Shown here: positions 50,223-58,392 of the stretch, in pieces
How the letters are laid out: each line of letters starts with the position of its first letter
Numbering within the stretch: the stretch's first letter is position 1
From: Singulisphaera sp045290345
GTDB taxonomy: Bacteria > Planctomycetota > Planctomycetia > Isosphaerales > Isosphaeraceae
Direction: 5' to 3'
Length of the DNA: 64,000 bases
NCBI RefSeq assembly: GCF_045290345.1
Contig: NZ_CP155447.1
Span: forward strand, 1,736,001 to 1,800,000
Position numbers and translations under genes: made by a program
Notes under the pieces: generated by a model
The model's input: the letters and a program-made list of their open reading frames with translations, nothing else
Told to the model about the DNA's origin: nothing
Databases searched by the model: none

Positions 50223-50705
50223 TTATTTCTTGAGAATGATCACGATCAGGATGGCCGCGCCGATGATGAGCCAGGCGGCTTGGTCGGTTGGCTTGTCCGC
50301 GTCCTGCAAGTCGGGGTCGGATGGATCGTTGGGGCAATTGTCGCCGATCGCGAGCTTGCTGCCCAAGTCGGGATCATTGGTGTCGATCATGCCAGTCGCA
50401 TGGGCGGCCTGCATGTTCACGCCGCTGTTAATGGTTCCATTGGCTTCAAGAACCATGCCCGCGCCAAGGTTCACGCCAGCCGGATTGGCTGGGGAGACAG
50501 GCGGCTTGGCCGCCGGCCGATATTCGGGGAACGCTTGCGGGTTCTCCGGCTTGTGGAATTTTACCCATCCACTAACAGGATCGGTCCACCCCCAAAGCCA
50601 AGTTGTTTTCCCGTTCACGACGCCTTGAACCCACTGACGGGGCGGCCCATCGTATGCACCGATTTGGCCACTCAAGGCTGCCGCAAGAATTAAAGTTGAA
50701 ATCAT
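50223..50705 (-). CDS. Secreted or membrane protein, C-terminal anchor
   Basis: This is a 160-aa protein. Signal-like start (MISTLILAAALSGQIGAYDG), a Trp-rich part (TTWLWGWTDPVSGWVKFHK), a Pro/Asn-rich middle, and a C-terminal membrane helix (AAWLIIGAAILIVIILKK). The start overlaps the upstream stop (ATGA) of the peptidase gene, so the two act together. Possibly part of a lysis or surface system. Confidence 0.55.
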   Translation of the reverse strand: MISTLILAAALSGQIGAYDGPPRQWVQGVVNGKTTWLWGWTDPVSGWVKFHKPENPQAFPEYRPAAKPPVSPANPAGVNLGAGMVLEANGTINSGVNMQAAHATGMIDTNDPDLGSKLAIGDNCPNDPSDPDLQDADKPTDQAAWLIIGAAILIVIILKK

Positions 50706-51427
50706 GATTCAGTCTCTAGAATTTGGCGGCGTTCGACCTCGAACTCGATAGCGAGAAAGATCGCGCCCGCAACAAAGAAAAGCGTGAAGCCGCCCACGAG
50801 AAGGACTGGCAGCCGAGTCCACCACCATGCCCAAACCATGCCCTGATCGACCCATCGGCGGTCAAATTCGTCAGCCGGCATCCACGAGTAAAAGCCGGGC
50901 CGGTTGTTGTCGACAATGCAAGCCCAGCCGCCACGGCGGTAGTAAATCAGGCTCACCATATGATGAATCGGGCGATAACCGTAGAGTTGGCCCGTGTTCA
51001 TCGTGACGCCGATTGGGTAGCCAGCTTTACTGACTCGTTCAAGCAACTCCCGATCTTTCGGGGAGCCGGTTCCAACGTAGCTGGCGTATTTCTCGCCGGG
51101 CATAACTCGTTGAATGAGTCGCTTTAGCTTGTCGTCGGAGTAGCCTCCGGGCGCGGCCTTGGCGGCCCGCCACAAGTCGGAATCCTTGCCTCCGGCCAGG
51201 CCAGGCACCTTTTGATAGCGGCCATTGATGATCACGCTACAGATCACACAGAGCCCCTGGCCGTCGCTGCCCCCTTCGTTGTGAAAGTGCAGGTGTCCAG
51301 GAATCGGGGCGTCAGCTTTCACGCCGCGATACATGGTCGACTTCGTGACAGCTTCGCCGCGATGGTCCGGGGTTTGGGCAAGGGCCAGCGCAGGGATTAA
51401 CAGGAAGACAAACAGATACTTTTTCAT
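50702..51427 (-). CDS. Membrane-anchored papain-like cysteine peptidase
   Basis: ATG 51427 gives 241 aa with a signal peptide (MKKYLFVFLLIPALALAQ). A Cys peptidase triad can be read: GQGLCVICS (Q58, C60), PIHHMVSLIYY (H153 or H154) and CIVDNNRP (N172 or N173), in papain/C39-like order. A C-terminal membrane helix follows (RLPVLLVGGFTLFFVAGAIF). It would act outside the cytoplasm, tethered to the membrane. Options are a lytic enzyme or a lysogeny-expressed surface peptidase. The substrate is unknown. Confidence 0.65.
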   Translation of the reverse strand: MKKYLFVFLLIPALALAQTPDHRGEAVTKSTMYRGVKADAPIPGHLHFHNEGGSDGQGLCVICSVIINGRYQKVPGLAGGKDSDLWRAAKAAPGGYSDDKLKRLIQRVMPGEKYASYVGTGSPKDRELLERVSKAGYPIGVTMNTGQLYGYRPIHHMVSLIYYRRGGWACIVDNNRPGFYSWMPADEFDRRWVDQGMVWAWWWTRLPVLLVGGFTLFFVAGAIFLAIEFEVERRQILETES

Positions 51428-51638
51428 GACGCTTCCGAACGGCAAACGCGACCAGCAGAGAAACCAAAATCAGAGCAATCCAGAAAAGTGAGGCGAGCGT
51501 TAACCCTCTGAATAATCCGTTCCACCAGAGGTTTTCCCAGAGCTTCAGACTGATTCGCCGTGGTAGCGTCGGCACCGAAAAAATGAGCTTCGTTGTAGAT
51601 ACAACCAGAGATTTTAAGAACCAAGCCAGAGCAGACAT
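51312..51638 (-). CDS. Small membrane protein overlapping the peptidase gene
   Basis: This is a 108-aa protein. Two hydrophobic segments (ALAWFLKSLVVSTTKLIFSV; LTLASLFWIALILVSLLVAF) and a basic stretch. Its last 38 codons overlap the peptidase signal peptide in another frame and are Arg/Cys-rich, so the true end may differ. Holin-like features, but not proven. Confidence 0.5.
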   Translation of the reverse strand: MSALAWFLKSLVVSTTKLIFSVPTLPRRISLKLWENLWWNGLFRGLTLASLFWIALILVSLLVAFAVRKRHEKVSVCLPVNPCAGPCPNPGPSRRSCHEVDHVSRRES

Positions 51639-51859
51639 CCCATTCCGATCAAAAGATGCAAAAGCGGACTAAGCAGGACTTCAACCAACACGAGCCGAGC
51701 CAAGCATTGAGAGGGCCGCAACAAACTCACGGGTATCTTGCCGGTCATGAAATTCGTACTTCCGGGATCAAGAATTTAAGGGCGATTCCGCCCGCGAGGT
51801 TGTTGGGTGTACCCTGCCGACCGCCGATCTGCGCGGCCGGCTCCGGGTAGGCGTGGTGT

Positions 51860-52252
51860 TCAGTTTCGTTCAACGTGGCAAACGCCTTGCACGAACGATT
51901 TGACGGCCGGATCGTTCATGTCGGCGTATCGTTTCGAGAGGTATTCTCGTTCCCTTGCCGACAACACTCCTGATTCCGCGTTCAATTCCTCGCCGGAGCA
52001 AGCTTTTGACGCGCGGTAAAGTCGCCGTTCGATTGCCTTAGGAGACAACCCGGTCAGTATCGCGATCTCTTCGGTCGACGACCCCTTTCCGTGAACGAGG
52101 CGATGGATTGCGAGGTTGTACCGCCGGACGGTCTGCATCTCGGCATTCGTCGGTTTGCCGATTCGCGAACTTGCGAGCGATGGAGCCAGACGCCTAATGA
52201 CTTCGGTTCGGATCTCGTTTCCGTTTGCAGGAAGATCAACTTTTGTGTTCAT
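51860..52252 (-). CDS. Sigma region 4-like helix-turn-helix protein
   Basis: This is a 130-aa protein. It has an HTH like that of sigma region 4 (STEEIAILTGLSPKAIERRL) and a second helical unit (LSAREREYLSKRYADM). No region 2 is seen. The 24-bp motif found before late operons lies 17 bp upstream of its ATG, so it may be controlled by, or control, that motif. Could be a late-gene activator; inference. Confidence 0.55.
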   Translation of the reverse strand: MNTKVDLPANGNEIRTEVIRRLAPSLASSRIGKPTNAEMQTVRRYNLAIHRLVHGKGSSTEEIAILTGLSPKAIERRLYRASKACSGEELNAESGVLSAREREYLSKRYADMNDPAVKSFVQGVCHVERN

Positions 52253-52268
52253 GGCTCATGCCTCTATA

Positions 52269-52292
52269 TATTCCGCCGGGAACCCCCTATTA
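52269..52292 (-). promoter_or_regulatory. Copy 3 of 24-bp motif, before sigma-like gene
   Basis: Minus strand: TAATAGGGGGTTCC, then CGGCGGAATA, followed by TATAGAGG, which also holds the ribosome site. Matches copies at 31672 and 35922. Confidence 0.6.
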
Positions 52293-53079
52293 GAAGGGGG
52301 AATTTTTCCATTTCGACCCAGGCAACGTGTTACCAGTTTCGCCGCTCGTTCAGACCATTGTTAGCGATCAATGGATTTCCTGCAATAGCGGGAAATGCCA
52401 CTATCGAACGGGTGGGTTTTTGAGTCTCTTGAAACGGAGGGATCATTTGCAGCAATGACAGGAAATATTACCCACAAGGCCGCTCACAAAGCGGCCATTC
52501 CTGTACGTTTGTTCACGGAAAATCTGCGAAAAATCCGGGGATTTATTTGCAGGAATTGCAGGAAATGTCGCGAATTTTTTTGGGGCGGCAATTTTTGTTA
52601 AAGTTCTAAGCTGTTGATGTTGTTGGGTTTGCGTCAAATCCTCTTGCGGCCGTTTCGAATAAGGAGAAGATCATGCCCGGTCCGATCCGAAACCTCTTAT
52701 GGGAGGTTAGAAAAGTCATGTCCGCATTTTGCAGCCCCGAAGGGGCAATCGTTCCCAGCCAGGGCCGCACGACCATGGGACCGATGAACGCATAAGTGAA
52801 GTTTTTTGGTGCGGCCTCGGAAGGCCGACCGTAAACGTGGCAGTCTTACGGGAGACGGTCACCACTCCGGGGCGACGATACACAATTATGTCGAAAATTT
52901 ACCATAGGTTTCACCTCTGGCGAGGAACGGATACCCGTTCGGAACCGGAAAAAGGGATCAGCCTTGCTCTCCTCACGACGAGATCCAAAGAAGAGCAGGA
53001 TCGTTCCCGCCCCGTTCCGAACGATCACGGAGCCGCCCAACAGGAGGCCCGGGCTTTCGATCCAGCCTGGTTTGCGACG
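52293..53079. other. Phage-host boundary region without genes
   Basis: 52376-52567 still holds three phage palindromes (TTTCCTGCAATAGCGGGAAA at 52377, a degenerate one at 52447, TTTGCAGGAATTGCAGGAAA at 52547). After about 52600 none occur and GC rises. There are small hairpins (GCCCCGAAGGGGC near 52733; GGCCTCGGAAGGCC near 52822). The phage end probably lies at 52.6-52.9 kb. No att core can be named without the other end. Confidence 0.5.
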
Positions 53080-53536
53080 TCAGCGGCCGGTGAGGGCCAG
53101 AGCCGCCCACGCCATCGGGATCGCGGCGTCGGAGGCAAGACTCACGACCAGTCCGGACACCCATGGATAAACCAGACGGCTCGCGACGAGGCCCCACCCC
53201 GCAACCTGGGCGAGGCAGGCCGCCATCCCTGGCTGGAGCCAGAGCTGGCGAGGGAGATGACAGACCCGCACGATCAGGGAGACCAGGGTCAAGTCGACCA
53301 CGAGCGAATCGAGCACCGTGAGGGCCATCATCACCCGATCGACGGCCACATCGGTCCGAGCTCTCGGCGATTGCCAGGCCGCCACGCCGAGCCGTTGCGC
53401 GAACGGCACCCCCCTCAGAATGCGTGGGGAGCTTGGAGGGGAGCATTTGCCCGAACTCCAAGCTCATCGCGGCGCCCAGCGTGAACGGTCGACAGCGCGG
53501 GGCGAGCTCCTCGTCCACAGGTTCCTCCCGGCTCAT
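53080..53536 (-). CDS. Host membrane protein, frameshifted
   Basis: The start overlaps the protease stop (ATGA at 53533-53536). The N-terminal part (MSREEPVDEELAPRCRPF, then AAMSLEFGQMLPSKL) reaches a run of six G near 53409-53414. With one G fewer the frame continues into a hydrophobic protein (MMALTVLDSLVVDLTLVSL; QPGMAACLAQVAGWGLVAS; then IPMAWAALAL), 151 aa in all with three membrane segments. As written it runs into Arg/Gly-rich sequence. Probably a sequencing or replication slip in the G run. Function unknown; operon partner of the protease. Confidence 0.55.
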
Positions 53537-55041
53537 TTCTTCTCGGACCAGACGGCCTTCAACTCATCGGACGCCTGCTGCCGCAGTCCGTTGTCGTTGA
53601 GGATGTCCTCGGTGGCGCGGAGGGCCTCCTCGCGGTTGAAGACGATGGACTCGGAAGCGCGGTCATCGAAGCTGATCGTGATGTACTTGTCGGTGGCATC
53701 GCGGATGAGCTCGACGAGGTGACGGATATTGCGGACGTGGGTCCCGTTGATTTCCTTGATCACTTTCATGAACGGGTTCGAATAACCCTTGCTGGTCGGG
53801 TGCGGAAACATCGGCGCGGCAACCACGACGAGTTCTTCGCCCTCGAACTTGGGCTTGTCCCCTCGTCGCGTCGCCATCGGGCTGCCGATGAAGCTGAAGA
53901 GCGCGGCGGTCCGATCCCCTAAGCCGGTGAGGATCTCCGAAGAGACGGGAGAGAAGACCAAGGGGCCGAAGACGAAGTACTGGGGATAGCGCCCGCGGAG
54001 CGGCTCGATCAACATCCTGTGCGTCGGGCTGACAGGGAGTTCGATGGCGATCGGCTTACCGTCCCGGATCACGGTCATGGGGACGTTGCCGTCCTTGGCG
54101 AGCTTCTGGATCAGGTACTGGAACCGGAGCCGAAGGTTGTCGCGAACCTTGATCATGCCCACGTTGTCGACCTCTTGGTCGCCGATCTTGGTGATCAGGT
54201 CCCACGCTTTGAGCGGGTACGACTCCTCGTCGCGGTCGGGCCTGTGGACGACCATGCCCGTGACCTTCTTGTCGACCTTGAGCATGCTGCGGAGCGCGTC
54301 GTTTTCCAAGGTCTGCAGTGAGTCGTACATCGCCGGCTTACCGTCGTAATTTCCATCGGCGACGTCCTTGAGGAACAGGTCGATTTCCTCGCTCGGGATG
54401 ATGTAACCGATGTTGTCCGACTGGTTCAGCCGGCTGAAGATCAGACCGATGAGCTTGTTGTCGACCAGGGCCGGCCCGCCGCTGTTGCCCGGGTTGATGG
54501 CGGCATCCACCTGGATCCGGACCCCCGCGGTCTGCTCGTTGTAGCCGGCGAACTCGATCCGTGAGACGATTCCCTTGGTCACCGAGAGGCTGGTTCCCCC
54601 TTGGGGATAGCCGTAGACCAGGACCGACTCCTTGACCTCGGGCAACGTCTCCGTCCGGGTCAACGGGGGCCGCTTGTCGAAGAACGACTCATCCTCGAGC
54701 TTGAGCACCGCGAGGTCCATGCCTGTGCTGATCGCTTCGACGGTTGCGACCAGCTTATCGCTCGACTGGTGCGACTCGACGAACAACTGGCTGGCGTAGA
54801 GCACGACATGTGCGTTGGTCAGGATCCGCTTCCCCTCGATGACCACGCCGGTGCCGCTGACGTCGCGTGGGCTCTGCTTGGCCCAAGGCTTGACGATTTC
54901 GGGAAGCCGCATCGTCGCGGAGACTTTCACGACCGACTCTCGGATCGCGCTCTCCTCAGCATCGTCGGCTCGGGCCAGACCAGCGATTGAGAGGAGGAAT
55001 ACCGCTCCGAGTAAGGCCCGGACAGTCCGTTTGTCGTGCAT
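53533..55041 (-). CDS. Secreted trypsin-like serine protease (S1C, HtrA-like)
   Basis: Start at ATG 55041 gives 502 aa with a signal peptide (MHDKRTVRALLGAVFLLSIA). Catalytic triad: His in ILTNAHVVL, Asp in TGMDLAVLKL, Ser in NPGNSGGPALV. Downstream, two regions (about residues 230-330 and 400-480) look PDZ-like (KAWDLITKIGDQEVDN; INGTHVRNIRHLVELI). HtrA-type enzymes degrade or check exported proteins. Host gene; downstream partner is a membrane protein with overlapping start. Confidence 0.8.
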   Translation of the reverse strand: MHDKRTVRALLGAVFLLSIAGLARADDAEESAIRESVVKVSATMRLPEIVKPWAKQSPRDVSGTGVVIEGKRILTNAHVVLYASQLFVESHQSSDKLVATVEAISTGMDLAVLKLEDESFFDKRPPLTRTETLPEVKESVLVYGYPQGGTSLSVTKGIVSRIEFAGYNEQTAGVRIQVDAAINPGNSGGPALVDNKLIGLIFSRLNQSDNIGYIIPSEEIDLFLKDVADGNYDGKPAMYDSLQTLENDALRSMLKVDKKVTGMVVHRPDRDEESYPLKAWDLITKIGDQEVDNVGMIKVRDNLRLRFQYLIQKLAKDGNVPMTVIRDGKPIAIELPVSPTHRMLIEPLRGRYPQYFVFGPLVFSPVSSEILTGLGDRTAALFSFIGSPMATRRGDKPKFEGEELVVVAAPMFPHPTSKGYSNPFMKVIKEINGTHVRNIRHLVELIRDATDKYITISFDDRASESIVFNREEALRATEDILNDNGLRQQASDELKAVWSEKK

Positions 55042-55385
55042 CGCTTGAGGCTCGTTATTTCGGATTCTGTGTCTGGGTTGCGAACGCGCAAAGAGCGAGG
55101 TGCCAATGGTCGGAGAAGCCTTGGGGCCAACGACCTGGCACTCCCCACGTGTGCGATCGATCGGCCCACATCTTACAACGGGCCGAACCCTTGGCGTAAG
55201 TGTGTCGCCGGGAACCCCAACAACGCCGCGCCGAGGTGCCTCGGGATGGTTGCTCCGCGTGGGGGGCGAAGACACGCTCTTGGTTTGAATTTGTCTTCAA
55301 CAAATGTGTTTCCCAGAAGGATCGGGACCGAGTAGACTGCCTCGGGCGGTGGGCTATTAGAGCGATTTCACCGGGGGGTTGTCGC
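55042..55385. other. Divergent intergenic region
   Basis: Space between the protease (minus) and the DUF1501 gene (plus). Upstream extensions of both frames enter it but lack conserved sequence. I see no clear promoter consensus. Confidence 0.4.
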
Positions 55386-56831
55386 ATGGAACGGTCCGAA
55401 GGACGGGAGCCATCGCAGTTTCCTGGGGCTGGTCCGTGGGGTCGACGTGACCTGCTACGGGTGGGCTCATTGGCGTTGGCGGGGTCGCTGTTGCCGGGCG
55501 GGGCCACGGCCGCTTCGGTGTCGGGTTCGACTTCGGGGACGGCTGAGTCGGTCCTGATTCTCTGGATGGCCGGCGGCGTGACGCATATCGACTCGTTCGA
55601 CCCCAAGCCCGACGCCCCCGAGTTGATTCGGGGCACCCTCGGGACGATCGCCACGGCGGTGCCGGGAGTCCGGTTTGCCGAGTGCCTGCCTGGGCTGGCG
55701 CGGCAGGCCGACCGCCTGACCGTGCTCCGCAGTTACTCCCACGACAACAACGACCACTTTCTGAGTCAGGCGTACGCGCTCTCGGGTCGCAAGGTCGGGA
55801 TGACCCAGTTGACGACCGAGCCGAATGTGGGGGCGGTGGTCTCATCACTGCGAGGGTCCCGGCACGACCTGCCGGGCTACATCACGGTCCCGGGGATCAC
55901 GCGTCCCGGCCCCCCGCCGCTCAATCTCTTTGTGTCCGGCTGGCTGGGCGAGGCTCACGCCCCGTTTGCCGTTGGTGGCGAGCCCAAGCAGCCCGACTTT
56001 ACCGCCGGTTTGAGTGATAAGCCGGCCAACCCCACCTCCCTTCTCGAGGACAGCCTGAGGCCCGAGGCCTTGACCTTGCCCGAAGGGCTCGACGCCGCTC
56101 GCCTGACCCGACGCGCTGGGCTTCGTGGCCTGATGGAGCAGGCGCTTCGCGACGCCGATCGGCGGGGCCTGCTTGGCGCGGTCGAGAGCCACTATGCGGG
56201 CGCTTTCCGGTTGCTGAACTCGCCCGAGGTGCGCCGTGCGTTTGACTTGCGGGAGGAGTCCGATGCGATCAGGACTGCGTACGGCCGCACCAAGATCGGT
56301 GGGCGCTGTTTGCTGGCCCGGCGGCTGATCGAGGCCGGAGCGCCCTTCGTGATGGTGGACTACGGCTACGATCCCGACTACGGCAACCTTTGGGACAACC
56401 ACAACGTGGCCGCGCAGCGATTCCCGCCGATCGGCGAGATGGCGCTCCGTCCGTACCACCTCGCGGGCATGGATCGGGCCTTCGCCGCCTTGATCGCCGA
56501 TCTGGCCGCGCGGGGGCGGCTCGACTCGACCCTGGTTGTCTTCCTGACCGAGTTCGGTCGCACCCCCAAGATCAACGCTGGCGGCGGCCGCGACCACTGG
56601 GGCCGGGCCGGCTCCCTCTTCTTCGCCGGGGGTGGGGCCGGGGCCGGGCAAGTCATCGGCGCCACCGACAAACAAGGCGGGAGCCCGACCGGCCGCGGTT
56701 ATTCCCCGGCCGATGTCGCCGCCACGATCTATCAGGCCCTCGGCATCCGCGCTGACACCATGCTCCACGACCGCCAGGGCCGCCCCCTCGCCGTCCTCCC
56801 GGAAGGTGAGCCGATCCCGGGCGTCCTTTAG
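55386..56831 (+). CDS. DUF1501 family protein (sulfatase-like fold), Tat-exported
   Basis: ATG 55386 follows a G-rich site; 481 aa. Tat-type leader: GRRDLLRVGSLALAGSLLP. Family motifs: VLILWMAGGVTHIDSFDPKP, LPGLARQADRLTVLRSYSH, LLARRLIEAGAPFVMVDYG, FLTEFGRTPKINAGGGRDHW. DUF1501 proteins are expanded in planctomycetes and belong to the alkaline phosphatase/sulfatase superfamily, usually beside DUF1553/DUF1549 genes. No such partner is present here. Substrate unknown. Confidence 0.85.
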   Translation: MERSEGREPSQFPGAGPWGRRDLLRVGSLALAGSLLPGGATAASVSGSTSGTAESVLILWMAGGVTHIDSFDPKPDAPELIRGTLGTIATAVPGVRFAECLPGLARQADRLTVLRSYSHDNNDHFLSQAYALSGRKVGMTQLTTEPNVGAVVSSLRGSRHDLPGYITVPGITRPGPPPLNLFVSGWLGEAHAPFAVGGEPKQPDFTAGLSDKPANPTSLLEDSLRPEALTLPEGLDAARLTRRAGLRGLMEQALRDADRRGLLGAVESHYAGAFRLLNSPEVRRAFDLREESDAIRTAYGRTKIGGRCLLARRLIEAGAPFVMVDYGYDPDYGNLWDNHNVAAQRFPPIGEMALRPYHLAGMDRAFAALIADLAARGRLDSTLVVFLTEFGRTPKINAGGGRDHWGRAGSLFFAGGGAGAGQVIGATDKQGGSPTGRGYSPADVAATIYQALGIRADTMLHDRQGRPLAVLPEGEPIPGVL

Positions 56832-56846
56832 TGGTTGGATCCGGGA

Positions 56847-56906
56847 AAGCCCTTGAGTCGCGGTCAGGCGGGTTGCATGGCCCGCCCGGCCGAACTTCAA
56901 GGGCTT
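56847..56906. terminator. Bidirectional terminator-like inverted repeat
   Basis: AAGCCCTTGA (56847-56856) pairs with TCAAGGGCTT (56897-56906); inside, GGCGGG pairs with CCCGCC. It lies between convergent genes. Confidence 0.6.
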
Positions 56907-56937
56907 GCAAGGAGTCTTGCCGTTGCTTCTCACGCGA

Positions 56938-58254
56938 TCACTGAGACGGCTTGACGTTGGTCTGGCGGATCTGGGTGGAGAGGTGGTAAGGAAGGCCGTC
57001 GATCTCGTACTCCAGGTCGGCGAAGAAGGCGAGGTTCCCTGATGTGGGACGCTGCTTGACGATGGTCAGCTTCTCCTTCGACTCCATGGGGGAGGAGGTC
57101 CATGGCGACTCGCGGAAGTCGAGGCTCTCCGAAGTCGCGTCCCAGACAAGGATCGACTTGGGGGCCGGGGACGAATCCACGACGAGCCGCAACATTCCTT
57201 CATGGTCGTCATGTTTCCATGACACCGTGGGGAACGGCTTTTCGCCGATCGCGTGACGGAACAATGCGCCGACGGCATTCATGGCGTATTCGCGGTGCTT
57301 GTCGAGGCCGTGGCCCGCGTTGGGCAAGTAAACGACCCACTTTGGGCCCACGAGTTCGTCCCAGTACAGGTTCAACGAGTCGAGCGTCCAGTACGGGTCG
57401 TTGGTCCCGTTGATCTGGAGCTTGGGCAAGCTCAGCCGGCTGCGATAGGTGTAGGGATCAACCATCGCGAGCAGTTCTTTGGCATTGGGCTTGCTCTCGC
57501 TCCCGATCAAGCCACGGTCGGTGTAATCCCGGATCTGTTCGCTGAATTTACCCCCGAAGTTCTCGAGCTGATGCTTGTTCTGGGCGTCGAGGTTCAGGGT
57601 GGGAATGACCATCGGCGCGATCGCCCTGACCCGGGAGTCGGACGCTCCGGTCAGCCAGGTCGTCCAGCCTCGCTTGGAGGCGCCGGTGACGACGAAGCGA
57701 GTCAGGGGCTTGCCCTGCTCCTTGGCGAACGCCTGTGCGGCGTCCATGGCCTTCACCGCGCTCTTGACCATGGGGAAGAGCAGGGGCCATTCTTCGTCCT
57801 TGGTCTCGAGGTAGCGAACGAACGTCTCGGCGATCAGGGTGTCCTCGTTCTTGCCGCCGAGCAACGGTTGGTTGGGCACTTGCGGAAGCACGATCACTCG
57901 GGCCTGGCAGGCTTTGGCAATGGCGAGTCCGATGCCCAGATCACCGTCGCGGGGACCATCCCCCACCTTTCCCCCCGTGATGAAGAGGACGGCCGCGTCG
58001 GGATAGGCCAATTCTTTCGGCTCAATAATGGAGAGGTTGTGAGACCAGGTGATCCCCTGCCAGACCTGTGACGTCAGTTTGATCCAATGGATCGTTGTTC
58101 CGTCGGTCGTCTTCGACGACACGAAGTTCCAGGCGTAGGCTGGGTCGGCCTTCTTGACGTAGTCGTCAAGCCCGGCCCGCGCGGGGAGAGCCCAGCCCAC
58201 CGCGATGGTCAGCGTCAGAAGCGAGGAGTAAAGCCCGCGTTGCGTCATCGACAT
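56938..58254 (-). CDS. PhoPQ-activated pathogenicity-related (PqaA-type) hydrolase
   Basis: This is a 438-aa protein. Signal peptide (LLTLTIAVGWALPARAG). Core matches the PqaA family: VLFITGGKVGDG, VIVLPQVPNQPL, and the nucleophile in VTGASKRGWTTWL; later NGTNDPYWT (Asp) and YLPNAGHGL (His) complete an alpha/beta hydrolase triad. In planctomycetes these are exported enzymes of unknown substrate. Host gene, convergent with DUF1501. Confidence 0.85.
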   Translation of the reverse strand: MSMTQRGLYSSLLTLTIAVGWALPARAGLDDYVKKADPAYAWNFVSSKTTDGTTIHWIKLTSQVWQGITWSHNLSIIEPKELAYPDAAVLFITGGKVGDGPRDGDLGIGLAIAKACQARVIVLPQVPNQPLLGGKNEDTLIAETFVRYLETKDEEWPLLFPMVKSAVKAMDAAQAFAKEQGKPLTRFVVTGASKRGWTTWLTGASDSRVRAIAPMVIPTLNLDAQNKHQLENFGGKFSEQIRDYTDRGLIGSESKPNAKELLAMVDPYTYRSRLSLPKLQINGTNDPYWTLDSLNLYWDELVGPKWVVYLPNAGHGLDKHREYAMNAVGALFRHAIGEKPFPTVSWKHDDHEGMLRLVVDSSPAPKSILVWDATSESLDFRESPWTSSPMESKEKLTIVKQRPTSGNLAFFADLEYEIDGLPYHLSTQIRQTNVKPSQ

Positions 58255-58392
58255 CGAGAAGGCTCCGCAAATAAAAGGTAGGCAAACCCGATTACTGCTC
58301 CTGCGCCATGGAACGAACGGGGCGACGGAGGACTCGATCGGGTCGGAAACGGTCCTCCATCGTATTTTCTCTTCTCGCTCGCTCCCTGTCTG

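Noticed and set aside
52729..53484. 251-aa plus-strand frame at the host border
   Set aside because: It is Arg/His/Pro-rich and lies opposite the membrane protein gene; no conserved motif.
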